Source of the DNA: Poa pratensis
Lineage: Eukaryota > Streptophyta > Magnoliopsida > Poales > Poaceae
Length of the DNA: 64,000 bases
Assembly: GCA_947311845.1 (NCBI GenBank)
Contig: CAMZMU010000107.1
Coordinates: 41,173,172 to 41,237,171 of the forward strand
Reading direction: 5' to 3'
The translations under genes were made by a program, and so were the position numbers. Below the pieces are notes generated by a model, which searched no databases, was not told the origin of the DNA, and worked only from the letters and a program-made list of their open reading frames with translations. Shown one piece after another: positions 47,690 through 59,526 of the stretch. The stretch's first letter is position 1, and every line of letters begins with the position of its first letter.

Positions 47690-48845
47690 CTAACATTCGA
47701 TGCAACAAGTCAAGAATCCACATGTTAGAAATATACATATGTTTTGTAACCGTATACACATTCATTCTTGTTGATTGTATCGCTGAACGTTTGGTGGCCC
47801 GACGGACGGAGCAGGAAGAAATAATCGTGTGGCCATGCATGATGAACTGCATGTAAGCCAGCCACACCAACATAATACTAGCAAAAGTTAATGTGCTGCT
47901 GATGCAACAGTGAGTCTGGTGATAAAGGTCGATAAACATACGTGTGATCTGATAAGCTGCATCGAATTTACTCTGCTTCAGTACAGTAGGCATTGGGTGT
48001 CCACTGCAACGAGGATAGAAGTGGGTCGGCAAACGCTGACGCGACTCCATCTCAGACGCGCAATGACTGCTAGTACGATATACTTATCTTTGCGTACGTT
48101 TAGTGACTGTAGTCTTTTTTAGTAACTGGATATTTGGATGACGATTCTTTGATTGGATCAAGTTATATTCTCGTTGGCTCATCTTATCTGCATTGCTGGA
48201 TGATTCTGTTCACGTAGACAAAAAAAGGTGAAAGTCTGAGGATCTCTCTTGTGCATGCCTGCGTCAGCTAGCCCAAATGTAGGCGCCTTTTGGGTTGTAA
48301 AATATTGAAAGGGGTGTGAACCTTTAGAGCCCGAACGAAATGAGCATAACATACTTTTGGGTTTTGATGGCCGTTTAAGCTTGCATACATATTTGTGCTA
48401 AAAATGTATGATACGGTACGAACCCATGGATATCACCATATCAAACGCTTCAACTTATGTCAAGTCACCATGAATGATTCGCCTCCGTTGAAGAATCTAC
48501 CCCAATGTTCTGCTTTGAACTTTTTAACAATACAAAATGATTAAATCAACATCGCATAGATTTCTAATGAAAAGTTAGTAAATAAACGTGTAATCATGTT
48601 TCAACTAATTTTAATTAGATTATAAGTTATTAGTCAAATTTGTACCTGACCATATAAGTTACATGTCAAGTTTTGAGCTTAACCGTCTATGGTAGAACTT
48701 CAACCTTTGTAAATTAGATATGATCAAGTCCAAAACTCCTCTTGTAACACAAAATGCATGGGAAAAATAGCATTCAGTCGAAAAAACATCCATCTTGATC
48801 TTATTACAAAAAGCGCGTTAAAACAAATATTTAAAATTTTATGTT

Positions 48846-49097
48846 GTGCCGAAATCAGTTGTTTCCACGACGACGGCCTCCGTCGTGGGCAACTTGGTCA
48901 AACTGACGCTCACACGGCTTGGCTCAGGATCTCGCCGCTGGCCAACCAGCTATAGCTCGCCTCTACGCGTGCAGTGCCTAGCCCGCTTGCCTGAATGTCT
49001 CCCTAGATTGATCTACACGTTATCCGTCAATCATTTTCTCCGCGACAACACTAACACCGACGAAGAGACCTATGGCCGCAAGCTCCTCCGGGATTGA
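48846..49097 (+). pseudogene. Conserved delta-segment open frame, unknown product
   Basis: The unit-B delta segment has an 83-codon frame (SVVSTTTASVVGNLVKLTLT..., ending YGRKLLRD). The same segment in unit C (53570-53875) reads VVDNLVKLPLT-like and ends in a KLYQE-like stretch, but is broken by frameshifts and stops. It is the most GC-rich part of the unit and could be the relic of a gene exon. No family is recognised. Confidence 0.35.
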
Positions 49098-50612
49098 TGA
49101 TTACGTTGTAATATAATTTGTAATGCATAAGTGTTTTTTGTCTCATATATATTTAACAATTTATTGATGAAAATATTCATAAAATGTTCATTTCAAAACA
49201 AAATACAAGACAGCTTTTTAAATTTCATTTCGGTTTTTGTTAAACAAAAATATGCCATGACGCTATAAAATATTCAATTCTATATAAGAATTTCATTGCG
49301 ATCTTATATTAATCTTATCAATCTTAATATGTTGTTAAGGTGACTCAAACCATGTACAGTTTTAGCTCCAAAATATCCCATAGTAAACATAATTTTTCTG
49401 GGTTCTTAATACGTTTAGTTTCTTAACTGTCATCGTGCCAAAATAAAGCGATTTAGCCATTGTGTCGTGGGTCCAGGTTTAACTCGGCAGGAGGCAACAT
49501 ATATATAGCATGAAGGCAACCATCTAGAGACACAGTGTAACACATTCGGGTGGTTGTGTTGATCTAATAGACATGCATTGACGCTTGGATTATCCCTGTC
49601 ACTAGATGTAATATGTCAAGCTCAACACGCAGTTAAAATTACACACTAGAAGTATACATATAGCAGTTAATAGAAATGAGTTTGGTGAGTATTTTCTCGC
49701 TCATTTCCAATGTTTTTTTTCAAGAAAAACAAATCATAACAAAACATGCCGTGCGAGAGAAACAATTCCTGCCAAGAAAATATAGTAATAACCATCTAAA
49801 GTGTTCACTTGGCCGTACAAAATTACTGATCGGACAGGCGACGATAAACATCTGAACATTTGCAGCAATTTTATCGTGGCATTTCGTTGACAGGAGCGCA
49901 TACATACAATGCATCCTGGTGATTTTTTTGGGGTACATAGTACAATGCATCTTGGCATTTCGTTGACAGGACCTCGGCGACCGTGCAGTCAGAGCGAGAA
50001 GTGACTTTTGTTACTGGGCGACCAACGGATCGGAAGCAGGCATACAGGAAGGAATAATCAATCCTTCAAGATCAGGTGCGCGCACCGAACAGCAACGGTC
50101 TCCAGATCCCTGAAGAGAAAAAGAAGAACCAGAGGTCCAGTTCCTCTCTTGTCTGATCCATCACATTGGCAACCTGTCATGGCATTCCATCCCTTCTCGT
50201 GTAATATCAGTTCCCGCGATTCCGGTAGCCAGGGGAAGAGAAGAAAGGTGAAGGAAACACTGGTCACGTCGGCGAGCGGCGTAGACGACAGATGCAACAA
50301 GACACGGGCGGCGGTCGCGCCAGCTTCACAACCACTCTGAAACCAGCAAGCCAGCGTCCGTGGAGCGTGCGTGTGTGTATGGGCTCTCGGTAACTCAGCT
50401 CGTATCTCGATCTCACACTGACCGTCCTGACTCCTGACCACAGTACGTAAGCGAAGCAAAGCACCTGCAGGAAAGCCGCTACAGTACTCCAAAACTACTG
50501 CCCTTGCAGCGTGCAGAGCAGAGGTGAAGCCAAGTGTATTTTACTTAGAGGCCTATTTCAGAAAAAAAATACATTCGCGTCTTCTCACCTTAAATACTGC
50601 GACTGGTAGGCT

Positions 50613-51325
50613 ACATGAACAAGAAAACAGATCAGGGAATATCAATGAGAAAATGATAAATCGTGCGAAAATATTTAAAAATGTGACAGAAATATATATG
50701 ACATTATACTTCAAGTGCGAGCTTTATCTAAAGAATAACAAGACAAAGATAAATTTAAGTGTTCTGTGAATACAAAGAAGAAAATTGGAGAACACCGTCT
50801 AATAATCTTTTGTTCATAATGAACGCTCTGTTTCATGTTACGGGCAGTTTTTATTTATTGACCGCTTTTACGGTGATTAGCAACTACTTCTACCCGGTAC
50901 TACCGCTCGTAATTATTTCATCTAAGGTTGAAAATGAAAAAGAAACTTTCCGGTTGTTTCCATACAAAAAGAAAACCAGGAGCAAAAAATGAAAACAGAT
51001 ACGGAATTTTACAAAAACGAAAAGGAAAATGAGAACTACAAAGTAAATGATATAACATTTTCCGAAGGAAAACGGAAAGGAAACAAATTACCGGAGAAAC
51101 AAATACAGAGAATTTCAACATACACGTCGCGTGCAATCATGATGTAACCAAGCAAGGCCAAGGCCTGTATACGAGCTAGTTAGCCCAGTATTAGTAAACC
51201 CTAGTTAATCTAATTTACCTACATGCAACAGCGTTCCGCCTTGACGATATATGTGCGTTGTTGATCAATAGTCAGTGTAGTGATAAGGTAGATATGTACG
51301 CGTTATCATACAAGTTAAGATGATT
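50613..51325. other. AT-rich insert between units B and C, nothing recognised
   Basis: Lies where unit D has alpha sequence directly (compare 55593-55605). A-rich with Lys/Asn-rich short frames. No ends could be fixed. Confidence 0.35.
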
Positions 51326-54300
51326 TTTCCAAAACAAAATACTTGATGTGTATCTCTCCAATTTTTTATCATGTTGAGTAAAGATATATTATTAGTTTAT
51401 TACTCTTGTTTATATTAATATTTTAATTCAGTCCTTATAAAAAAACTATCTGCAAAATATCCCATTTTTATATTTAAACAAATGAACATACATAATTGAT
51501 GTCGTTTTTTAGTTACCCAACTATTAAGAAATACCATGCCCAATGAAGTAAGTCCTAAGATATCCTAAAAACTATCTTTTAAGTATGCACATCATGTTGT
51601 GGCTCCAAGCTTAACCAACCAGCATATATGTGCACATATTTTTTCCATCCCTGAGGCGGTATTTACTTTTCAACGTGAAGGAACCATCTAGATAAATAAC
51701 GATAAATATTTAATGTGCACCACATGTGATCCAACGGTGATTGTGACATGGATTATTCAGCTCCCTAACATTAGATGCAACAAGTAAAATATCCAAAATA
51801 AGAAATTTTATGTACACTTTGTACTCATATACACATTCATTCTTTTTATGCTGAAAGTTTGGCTGATGTTGCTACTTGCCGGTCGGGTGATAGAGAGTAG
51901 ACCCGCCAAACAGGAGCAGGAAGAATTAATCGTCAGACAAAGCCCTGGAAAGTCAGCATGAACGGAGGTGGAAGTCAGCATCCCAGTCTTGAGCCCTCAG
52001 CCAATTGGAGATAATTCCTGAACATAAATGTTCAGTGGCAGTCAGGCCTCCAAAAACACAGGTTCCATCCATTTCTGAACCTAAATCGTGTGGCCATGCA
52101 TGATGAGCTAAAGCTCTTCAATTGCGCGCGCGCACACACATTTGTCACCGGATCGCAGAGGAAGAATCACACTAAGATAATACTAGCAAAAGCTAATGTG
52201 CTGCTGATGCAGAAGTGAGTCTAGTGATAAAAGAGGCTATATATACGTGTGATCAGATAAGCTGCATCGAATTTACTTTGCATCAGTAGAGTAGGCGTTG
52301 GGTATCCATTGCAACGAAGATATGAAGTGCGTCGGCGAACGCTGACGCGACTCCATCTCAGATGCGCAATTACCACTACTGTCTACTTATCTTTTCGTAG
52401 GCTTGCTGACGTTGGAGTGGTTTTTAGTAACCGGATAAATGGATGGCGATTCTTTGATTGGATCATGTTATATTCTCGTTGGCTCATCTTATCTGCATTG
52501 CTGGATGATTCTGTTCACGCAGATAACAAAAAGGTGAAAAGTTTGAGGATCTCTCTTCTGCATGCCTGCGTCAGCTAGCCCAAATGCAGGCGCCATTTGG
52601 GTTGTAAAATAACAACGGAGAAACGACTAGTCCTTTACAAGGGTTCTGAATATTGAAAGGTATGTGAAGTATTATAGGCCAAATGAAACGAGCATAACAT
52701 ACCTTTTGGGTATTGATGGCGGTGTAAGCTTCCATACCTATTTATGCTAAAACCCTATGATACGGTACAACCCAAGGATATCACTGTATCAAACACTTCA
52801 ACTTATGACAAAGTCACCATGAATGATCCGCCTCCGTTGTAGAATCTACCACAGTGTTCCGCTTTGAACTTTTCCAGCTTATTACTGCGCCGCAATTTCA
52901 AGTAAACATATAGTGTGACTGAGACGGAAGATTGTTAGGTATGTGACAAAGCTTGCATTGTTATAACCGTTTACAATGAGCTCTTCGTCGCCACCGTAAA
53001 TGAGGAACAACTCCTTAATTTTCAAGCATTTAAAGGATCTTTAATAAACTGTTCTTTTTCAATGAATCCTTGACTGTGTTAAAAAGCCATATATCAATCT
53101 CAATCAATATTATGTCATCCACATATAGTATTAGGAAATCCTTAAGTGGTTTTCTAAATGTTTTAACCAAAAAATAATAACATCCTTTTAACCCCATCTT
53201 TTAACGCAACAATACCATATGAATTATGGAACTCTTTTAACAACGAGAAATTATTAAGATCAACATTGCATAGGTTTATATTGAAAGTTACTTAAACGTG
53301 CAATCGTGTTTCAACTAATTTGTAATTATATTATAAGTTATTAACCAAGTTTGTACTTGAACATATAAATTACATGTCAAGTTTTGAGCTTAACCATCTA
53401 AGGTACAACTTTAACCTTTGTAACTTAAAGAGTGAAGTCCAAAACTTCTTGCTAACACAAAAGTTATACGAAAAAATAGCATTCAATGGAAACAAAATAT
53501 TCATTAAATATATGCATGCCACCTTGATCTTATTACGACTTTCCCTTTCAAGAAAATATCTAAAATGTACGTTGTGCTGAAATAAATTGTTTCCACAGCG
53601 ATCGCCTCCTGGCGTCGTGGACAACCTGGTCAAGCTGCCGCTGACGTAGCTTGGCATGGGATCTTGCCACCGGCCAAACTTGAGCAAACATGATCTCGTC
53701 GCCGGCCAACAAGCTACGCCCTGTAACTTATCCGTCTATATACGAAACACGAAGGCTCTTTGCCTTAACGCCGCCCCCGATTTTGGCGTTATTCGCCCCA
53801 TATTTTCCCCATGACAAATCCAGTGCCGGGGATGAGACACATGCCGCCTCCTCCGCAAACTCTATCAGGAGCGGTTAATATGTGGTAATTCGTTATGCTT
53901 AAGGGTTTTTTTTCACTCATATTTAATAGTTTATTGATCACAGTTTTCTTAAAATGTTTATTTCAAAACAAAATACAACATAATATTTAAATTTTCATTT
54001 CACTTATTGTGAAACCAAACATATGCCATGACATTTAAATAAAATATTTTCTTAGGGTTAAGAATTTCGTCGCGATGTAATATAAAATATGGTATCAAAT
54101 CTTAATATGTTGTTATGGTAATTCAAACCATTTGCTACAAAATACCCAATTATACATTTGAGCTAAAGGGAAATAAGTAAATAATTTTTCTGTGTTTCAA
54201 TAAGTTCAGTATCTTCTAAACAATCAACTATCATCGTGCCCAAATAAAGCGGTCATTCATGTAGCCATTGTGTTTTTCCTCTAAGTTTAACTGACCAGCA

Positions 54301-55604
54301 GGCAGCATATATATATTTTGCCAGTTCAAGTTTAGCGTGAAGGTAGTAACAATCTAGAGACACAATGAGACATATTCGATGCCACAGGTGGTTGTGTTGA
54401 TCTAATCGCCGTTTGACGCTTGGATTTGCTACATCCCTGTCACTAGATACAACTACAACATCATGTCAACAACTCAATAAGCAGTTAAAAGTACACACCG
54501 GTATGTAGCAGTTAACAGAACATGGGTTTGGCCGATGATGGGAGAGTATTTTCGCATAGACAAGTGCCTCGCTGATTCGAATGATTTTCGAAAAAGAACA
54601 AATCGTAACAAAAACAGGCCGTACGAGAAAAACCATCCCGGCCGGCCAAGAAAATACAATAACCACCTAAAGTGTTCGTCTGAACGTACACAATTATTTT
54701 GAATCGAACAGGTGACGATAAGCTTCTGAACATTTGCACCAAGTTCATCGTGGCTTTTGGTTGTCAGGAGTGCATACACTGACCGCATCTCGGCAAAAAA
54801 GATGTTGTTGCTAAAAAACTGTGGACCTCTGCATATTACTGTCTTTTTCTTCTTTGGATAAGGGCATATTACTGACTGCAGACACTGCGTAAAAGTCTGA
54901 AGGTGATCGACGGATCGGAAGCAGGACGAAGGAATAATCAATCCTCTGCGCGCGTTTAGCATCCCAATTTCACCGGACAGCAACGGTCTCCACACCCCCA
55001 AAGAGAAAGTACCAGAGGTCCCGTTCCGGCGTGCATTCCTGAGCAGCCAATGGCCGGAGCACTGCCACGGCGGCGGCACGGAAACATGCGGAAAACTTGG
55101 CCGCCCCCGCTCGCTCTTGTCTGATCTGATCCATCGCGTTCGAAATCTCTGGCATGGCATTCACTGCGTTGTCCCTGCCCATTCCCTCCCTTCTCGTGTA
55201 ACATCGCTTCCCGCTATTCAGGTAGCACTGGTCACGTCGGTGGAGCGGCGAGCAGCGAACACGACAGATGAAGAACACATGGCCAGGCAGCCGAACAGTT
55301 CCGCGCCTCCGGCCAGCGTGCGTGCTGTGTGTTTGGGCTACCACATAGCTAGCTACTGCAGTAGTGGTACTCGATTCGTTTCGGTAACTCAGGTCGTATC
55401 TCGATCTCGCGCTCGTCCCGACCACAGTAAGCGCCGCTACACTACTTCCAACCAACAATACTACCCTTGCAGCTTACTCGCACCAAAAAAAAAAAAACAG
55501 AGCAGAGCAGAGCAGAACTGAAGCCAAGCGTATTGTACTACTTTGCCTATTTCAGATAAATACATCCGTGTCTTCTCACCCTAAATATTACGACTAGTCG
55601 GTTT
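51326..55604 (+). repeat. Tandem array unit C of the local repeat
   Basis: Alpha (right part only) 51326-51920, a linker, beta 52180-52625, gamma 52640-53010, a Copia fragment, delta 53235-53880, epsilon 53890-55604. Beta to beta distance from unit B is about 4.3 kb, and to unit D 4.5 kb. Epsilon ends with CAGGTCGTATCTCGATCTCG (55390-55409) and ATTTCAGATAAATACATCC. No gene; the 228-codon - strand frame at 54474-55160 is not conserved in unit B. Confidence 0.8.
53015..53232 (-). pseudogene. Copia reverse transcriptase fragment
   Basis: The - strand reads FRKPLKDFLILYVDDIILIE, then FNTVKDSLKK. YVDDI is the catalytic motif of Ty1/copia reverse transcriptase. The fragment sits between gamma and delta of unit C and is absent from unit B. 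No LTRs remain. Confidence 0.7.
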
Positions 55605-57060
55605 TATATCATGTAATTTAACAGTGTCGGTGATGTCGCACTAGTAGAATTATTACCCAGAAAGACACAAAATCTTTCCTATTTTAAGATTTACTCACAG
55701 AATTCAACCAAATTTTTATTTTGTAAAAAGGTGCTAATATTCTCCATAATTCAGTTTGGTCTGATAAATCCTTCTATCGGGCCAAGACGAACTGTCTTTT
55801 CGAACATTGCTGTCATAGAGACTAAACTTCATGTGTACAATGCATGGCTATAAGATGTTTTTTCCAAAAAAATAATACAAGAGAAGTTTTTAGAAATTGT
55901 CCTCCCGTGTAAAAAGTTATTCACATATCCCTTTGTTTATCATGTTGAATACAATACACTAACTTTGTTATGTCATATGGTAATTTAATCCATCTATTAT
56001 ATAGGGTTTTGGCCATAAAATATCCCATTTTATATTCAACTAAATGTAAATACATATTCTTTTAGAATAACAGGGGACCTCCCCCGACTCCATTTTATTA
56101 AATGAAACCATCAGGTACAGGATGGTTTCATGATAAGCAAATGTTAGTTACGGAAAAGGGAAGCAAAACATAGCAGCAAAATGTAAATATATAATTAATG
56201 CCATTTAATTATATTTAACAAACACCATGCCCAAATGAAGTCCTAAGATGTTCTTTTAAGTATGCACATCATGTTGTGGCTCGAAGCTAAACCAACCTGC
56301 CTATATACACATATATTTCTTTCCATCTCTAAGGCGGTATTTACTTTTCAGCGTGAAGGAACCAACTAGAAAAACAATGAGACTTAATTATTGTGCACCA
56401 CAGGCGATCCAGCGGTCATGGACACATGGATTTTCCACCTCCCTAACATTCGATGCAACAAGCCAAATATCCAATACAAGAAATTTTGCATTACACTTTG
56501 TAGCCGTATGCACATTCATTCTTCTTGATTGTATTGTATCGCTCAACGTTTGGCTCATGTTGCTACTTGCCCGTCGGTGTTAGAGAGTAGGCCGGAGCAA
56601 GAAGAAATAATCGTGTGGGCGTGTTCAGCATCCAAGTCCCTTCCTTTCGGAAACCCAAGAACAACGGTCAGACAAAGCCCTGGGAGGTCAACATAGCTAA
56701 CGTGCTGCTGATGCAATAGTCACTCTGTTAAGTACAGTAGGCGTCCGGTGCCCATATGAACGAAGATATGAAGTGGGTCGGCGAACGCTGACACGGCTCC
56801 ATCTCAGGCGCGCAATTACTACTACTGTCTACTTTATCTTTACGTAGGATTGGTGACGGTAGTCTTTTTCAGTAAGTGGATATATGGATGACGATTCTTT
56901 GATTGGATCATGTTATATTCTCGTTGGATCATCTTATCTGCATTGCTGGATGATTCTGTTCACGTAGATTAAAAAAGGTGAAAGTTTGAGGATCTCTCTT
57001 CTGCATGCCTGCGTCAGCTCGCCCAAATGCAGGCACCTTTTGGGTTGTAAAATATCAACA
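55605..57060 (+). repeat. Tandem array unit D of the local repeat (partial)
   Basis: Alpha 55605-56625 and beta 56690-57060. Beta ends TGCAGGCACCTTTTGGGTTG, TAAAATATCAAC, after which CACTA-element sequence follows, so gamma onward is missing. Alpha carries a LINE-tail insertion (56042-56192). Confidence 0.8.
56042..56192 (-). mobile_element. LINE 3'-tail insertion, 123 bp with 14-bp TSD
   Basis: AAATGTAAATACAT (56042-56055) and AAATGTAAATATAT (56179-56192) differ at one base and flank 123 bp. Unit B has a single AATGTAAATACACAG (47388-47402) there. On the - strand the insert ends TTTAATAAAATGGAGTCGGG then TTCTAAAAGAAT, the typical end of grass LINEs with a polyadenylation signal. Confidence 0.75.
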
Positions 57061-57168
57061 CAGATATACAGGATTTATACAGATATAATAGAAACAATAA
57101 TATAGTTGACACGGTATATGAAAACAGACACATTACTATGTTATCCCATTACTTAGAGCCCGAGATAC

Positions 57169-57202
57169 ATACATACATACATACATACATACATACAGTG
57201 AC
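57169..57202. repeat. ACAT microsatellite
   Basis: About eight tandem ATAC/CATA tetranucleotides within the CACTA flank. Confidence 0.9.
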
Positions 57203-58725
57203 AAGTGCCGAATTTTTACACAAGTCATGATACAAAAGTCACACATTACAAATAAAGTGGTCACCGCCTAAACTAGGATCAAATAGAGTACATAGCGGCG
57301 ATGATGGTGAGCAAGAGCGGGAGCACGATCATGGAGCCTTCTTCTGCATCGGCGCCGGGAACGGTTTATAGCCGTCTTTCGTCGTCCATGTCCTGGTGTC
57401 ATTCTGCATAGCTAGGCGTTCTTCGATGTCCCTCTGGCACAACCTTAGAGATGGATTGGGATATATATTGGTTAATAATATAAATAGAGTATGATTTATT
57501 CATCTAAGTGGATAAGTCTATATTAAAGAAAATAAAGAAGCAATTCTTGCGAGTGAGGCAAGTCTTTCTTTTATAATACATCCTACCTCTGGCGTAGTGT
57601 AAGGACCCCCCGTTTGTGTTGACATCTTCGACGATGATTTGCGATAATTGCATCTGGATGCGATGGAAGTCTTCTCTAAGATCAGAATCGGTGATTTCCC
57701 CCGCAGATTTGGTCCATTCTGAGAGACTAGATGGCATCCTCGTTTTCTCTGCATCCCGGACCAACCCTTTAATGTGATGGAGGATGTAGAAGGTGAAAGG
57801 ATCGAGTAGGTTGACTAGAGGGGGGGGGTGAATAGGCAACTACAAATTTTCTTTTTCTTTTAATACAAATTCGGAAATTGCTCAAATATAAGTTCTCTAG
57901 ATATGCAACTAGATGAACAATCCTATATGATGAGCAATAAACAAGCTAGCAAGATATTCTACACAAGATAAGCTAGCAATACGAGTAAAGGAAGGTTAAG
58001 AGATAACCACACGGTGACGCGGAGATGTTCTACCGAAGTTCACTTCCCAATGGAAGCTACGTCTCCGTTGGAGCGGTGCGGAGTCACAAGGTGAACTCCG
58101 AATAGCCTTGATATGGCACACCGTATCTCCCTCGTGTTATCCTCCGATGAGGAGATCCACGAGCCACTATATGATGCCCTCGAGGTCGGCAACAAACCTT
58201 TACAAGGATGAGGCACACTCCACAACCGAATTGGAGGCTCTCACCAAATTCCCGCGGCTCCCAAAGCCACAAGAATCACAAGGCCGGGTCGCGTCTCCAC
58301 AACTCAATTGGAGGCTCTCGGCTAATCCTTGTGGCTACCAAAGCCACAAGAATCACAAGTATCTTCTAGGTATCCAATGTATCAAGTTACACAAGATCTA
58401 CAAGTGACTAGGTCGATGTAGACAAATCGGCTCGGTGGAGATTGATGTCTACGCACGATTCTATTCTTGTAGACAGTGTTGGGCCTCCAAGAGCAGAGGT
58501 TTGTAGAACAGCAGCAAGTTTCCCTTAAGTGAATCACCCAAGGTTTAACTTCAAAAATTTCAACAAAAAGAGAGAAGACTTAATATTATTGTGATATATG
58601 AAATCGTGTCTCCCTCTCTCATAAGGACCAGTAGGTCTTAAAGTACCCAGCAAATAAAAGCAAATCAAGAGAAAGCTCAAAACATTCATCATAAAGAGAA
58701 AAAATTTAGTAACATGAAGATTTCT

Positions 58726-59265
58726 CTAACCATACTTTCCTCTCTCAAAATAATTTTCAGCGGCATCATGAATAAACTCAACAATATAGCTATCACATAA
58801 AGCATTTTTATCATGATCCACATGCATAAAAGTATCATTACTCTCCACATAAGTATGAACATTATCATTAGTAATAGTGAGAGTAAAAGTATCACATCCA
58901 TCATTGTAATCATCATAAATAGGAGGCATAGAATAATCAAAATGATTTTTATCCTCAATAGTAGATGGACTGAGAATATCATATTGATCATTGTAAACAT
59001 CATATATAGGAGGCATATCATAATCAACATAAACTATATCCTCAATAGTAGGTGGACTGAAAATATCACAATGATTATAATCATCATATATTGGAGGCAA
59101 AGTATTATCAAAGCAAATTTCCTCCTTAAAGCTTGGGGGACTAAAAATATCATATTCATCACAACCAGCTTCCCCAAGCTTAGACTTTTCCATAGCATTA
59201 GCAATAATGGTGTTCAAAGAATTTATAGTAATACCATTGCTACCATCATGCAAACAAGACTCCAT
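58726..59265 (-). CDS. Gypsy-associated acidic ORF, unknown function
   Basis: A 179-codon frame: MESCLHDGSNGITINSLNTI, then three diverged repeats of the type (D/N)xxFDIFSPPxxxExxxxDxxxPPIYDDYN, ending HDKNALCDSYIVEFIHDAAE and NYFERGKYG. Frames of this kind recur downstream of the primer site of Triticeae Gypsy elements and are usually labelled retrotransposon protein. It lacks a gag zinc knuckle (CxxCxxxxHxxxxC). The frame is open, but the element cannot mobilise itself. Confidence 0.6.
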   Translation of the reverse strand: MESCLHDGSNGITINSLNTIIANAMEKSKLGEAGCDEYDIFSPPSFKEEICFDNTLPPIYDDYNHCDIFSPPTIEDIVYVDYDMPPIYDVYNDQYDILSPSTIEDKNHFDYSMPPIYDDYNDGCDTFTLTITNDNVHTYVESNDTFMHVDHDKNALCDSYIVEFIHDAAENYFERGKYG

Positions 59266-59526
59266 AGGTTTTTTAATTTTCTCTTCAAAAGCATCATGTC
59301 CTAATTCAATATAAAGTTCATAAAGATCTCTAATTTTTTTTGTTGTTTTCCATTAAGCCTAACTAGTGAAAATAAAAACAAGAAACAAAAAGAAATAATT
59401 GCAGAATCTAAAGGAAATAACTTCGAGCACTCACACACTAGCAACAATACTAGAAAATAGCTTTGTAGCCAGAGGATGTGAATACCTTTTACCTTACCTC
59501 CCCGGCAACGGCGCCAGAAAATAGCT

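Larger units (their letters stand above)
46180..50612 (+). repeat. Tandem array unit B of the local repeat
   Basis: Ordered segments: alpha 46180-47850, beta 47870-48310, gamma 48311-48540, delta 48541-49110, epsilon 49130-50612. Alpha and epsilon are themselves related: both carry TTGTGG(C/G)TCCA followed by TAAC(T/C)...CCAGCATATATA-like sequence, and a later CATCTAGA.AMACA block. A unit therefore has two diverged halves of about 2 kb. No open frame is conserved between halves or units. The right end carries CAGCTCGTATCTCGATCTC (50397-50415), as upstream of the F-box genes. Confidence 0.8.

Noticed and set aside
54474..55160. 228-codon - strand frame in unit C
   Set aside because: Not conserved in the matching part of unit B, with no start context or domain.
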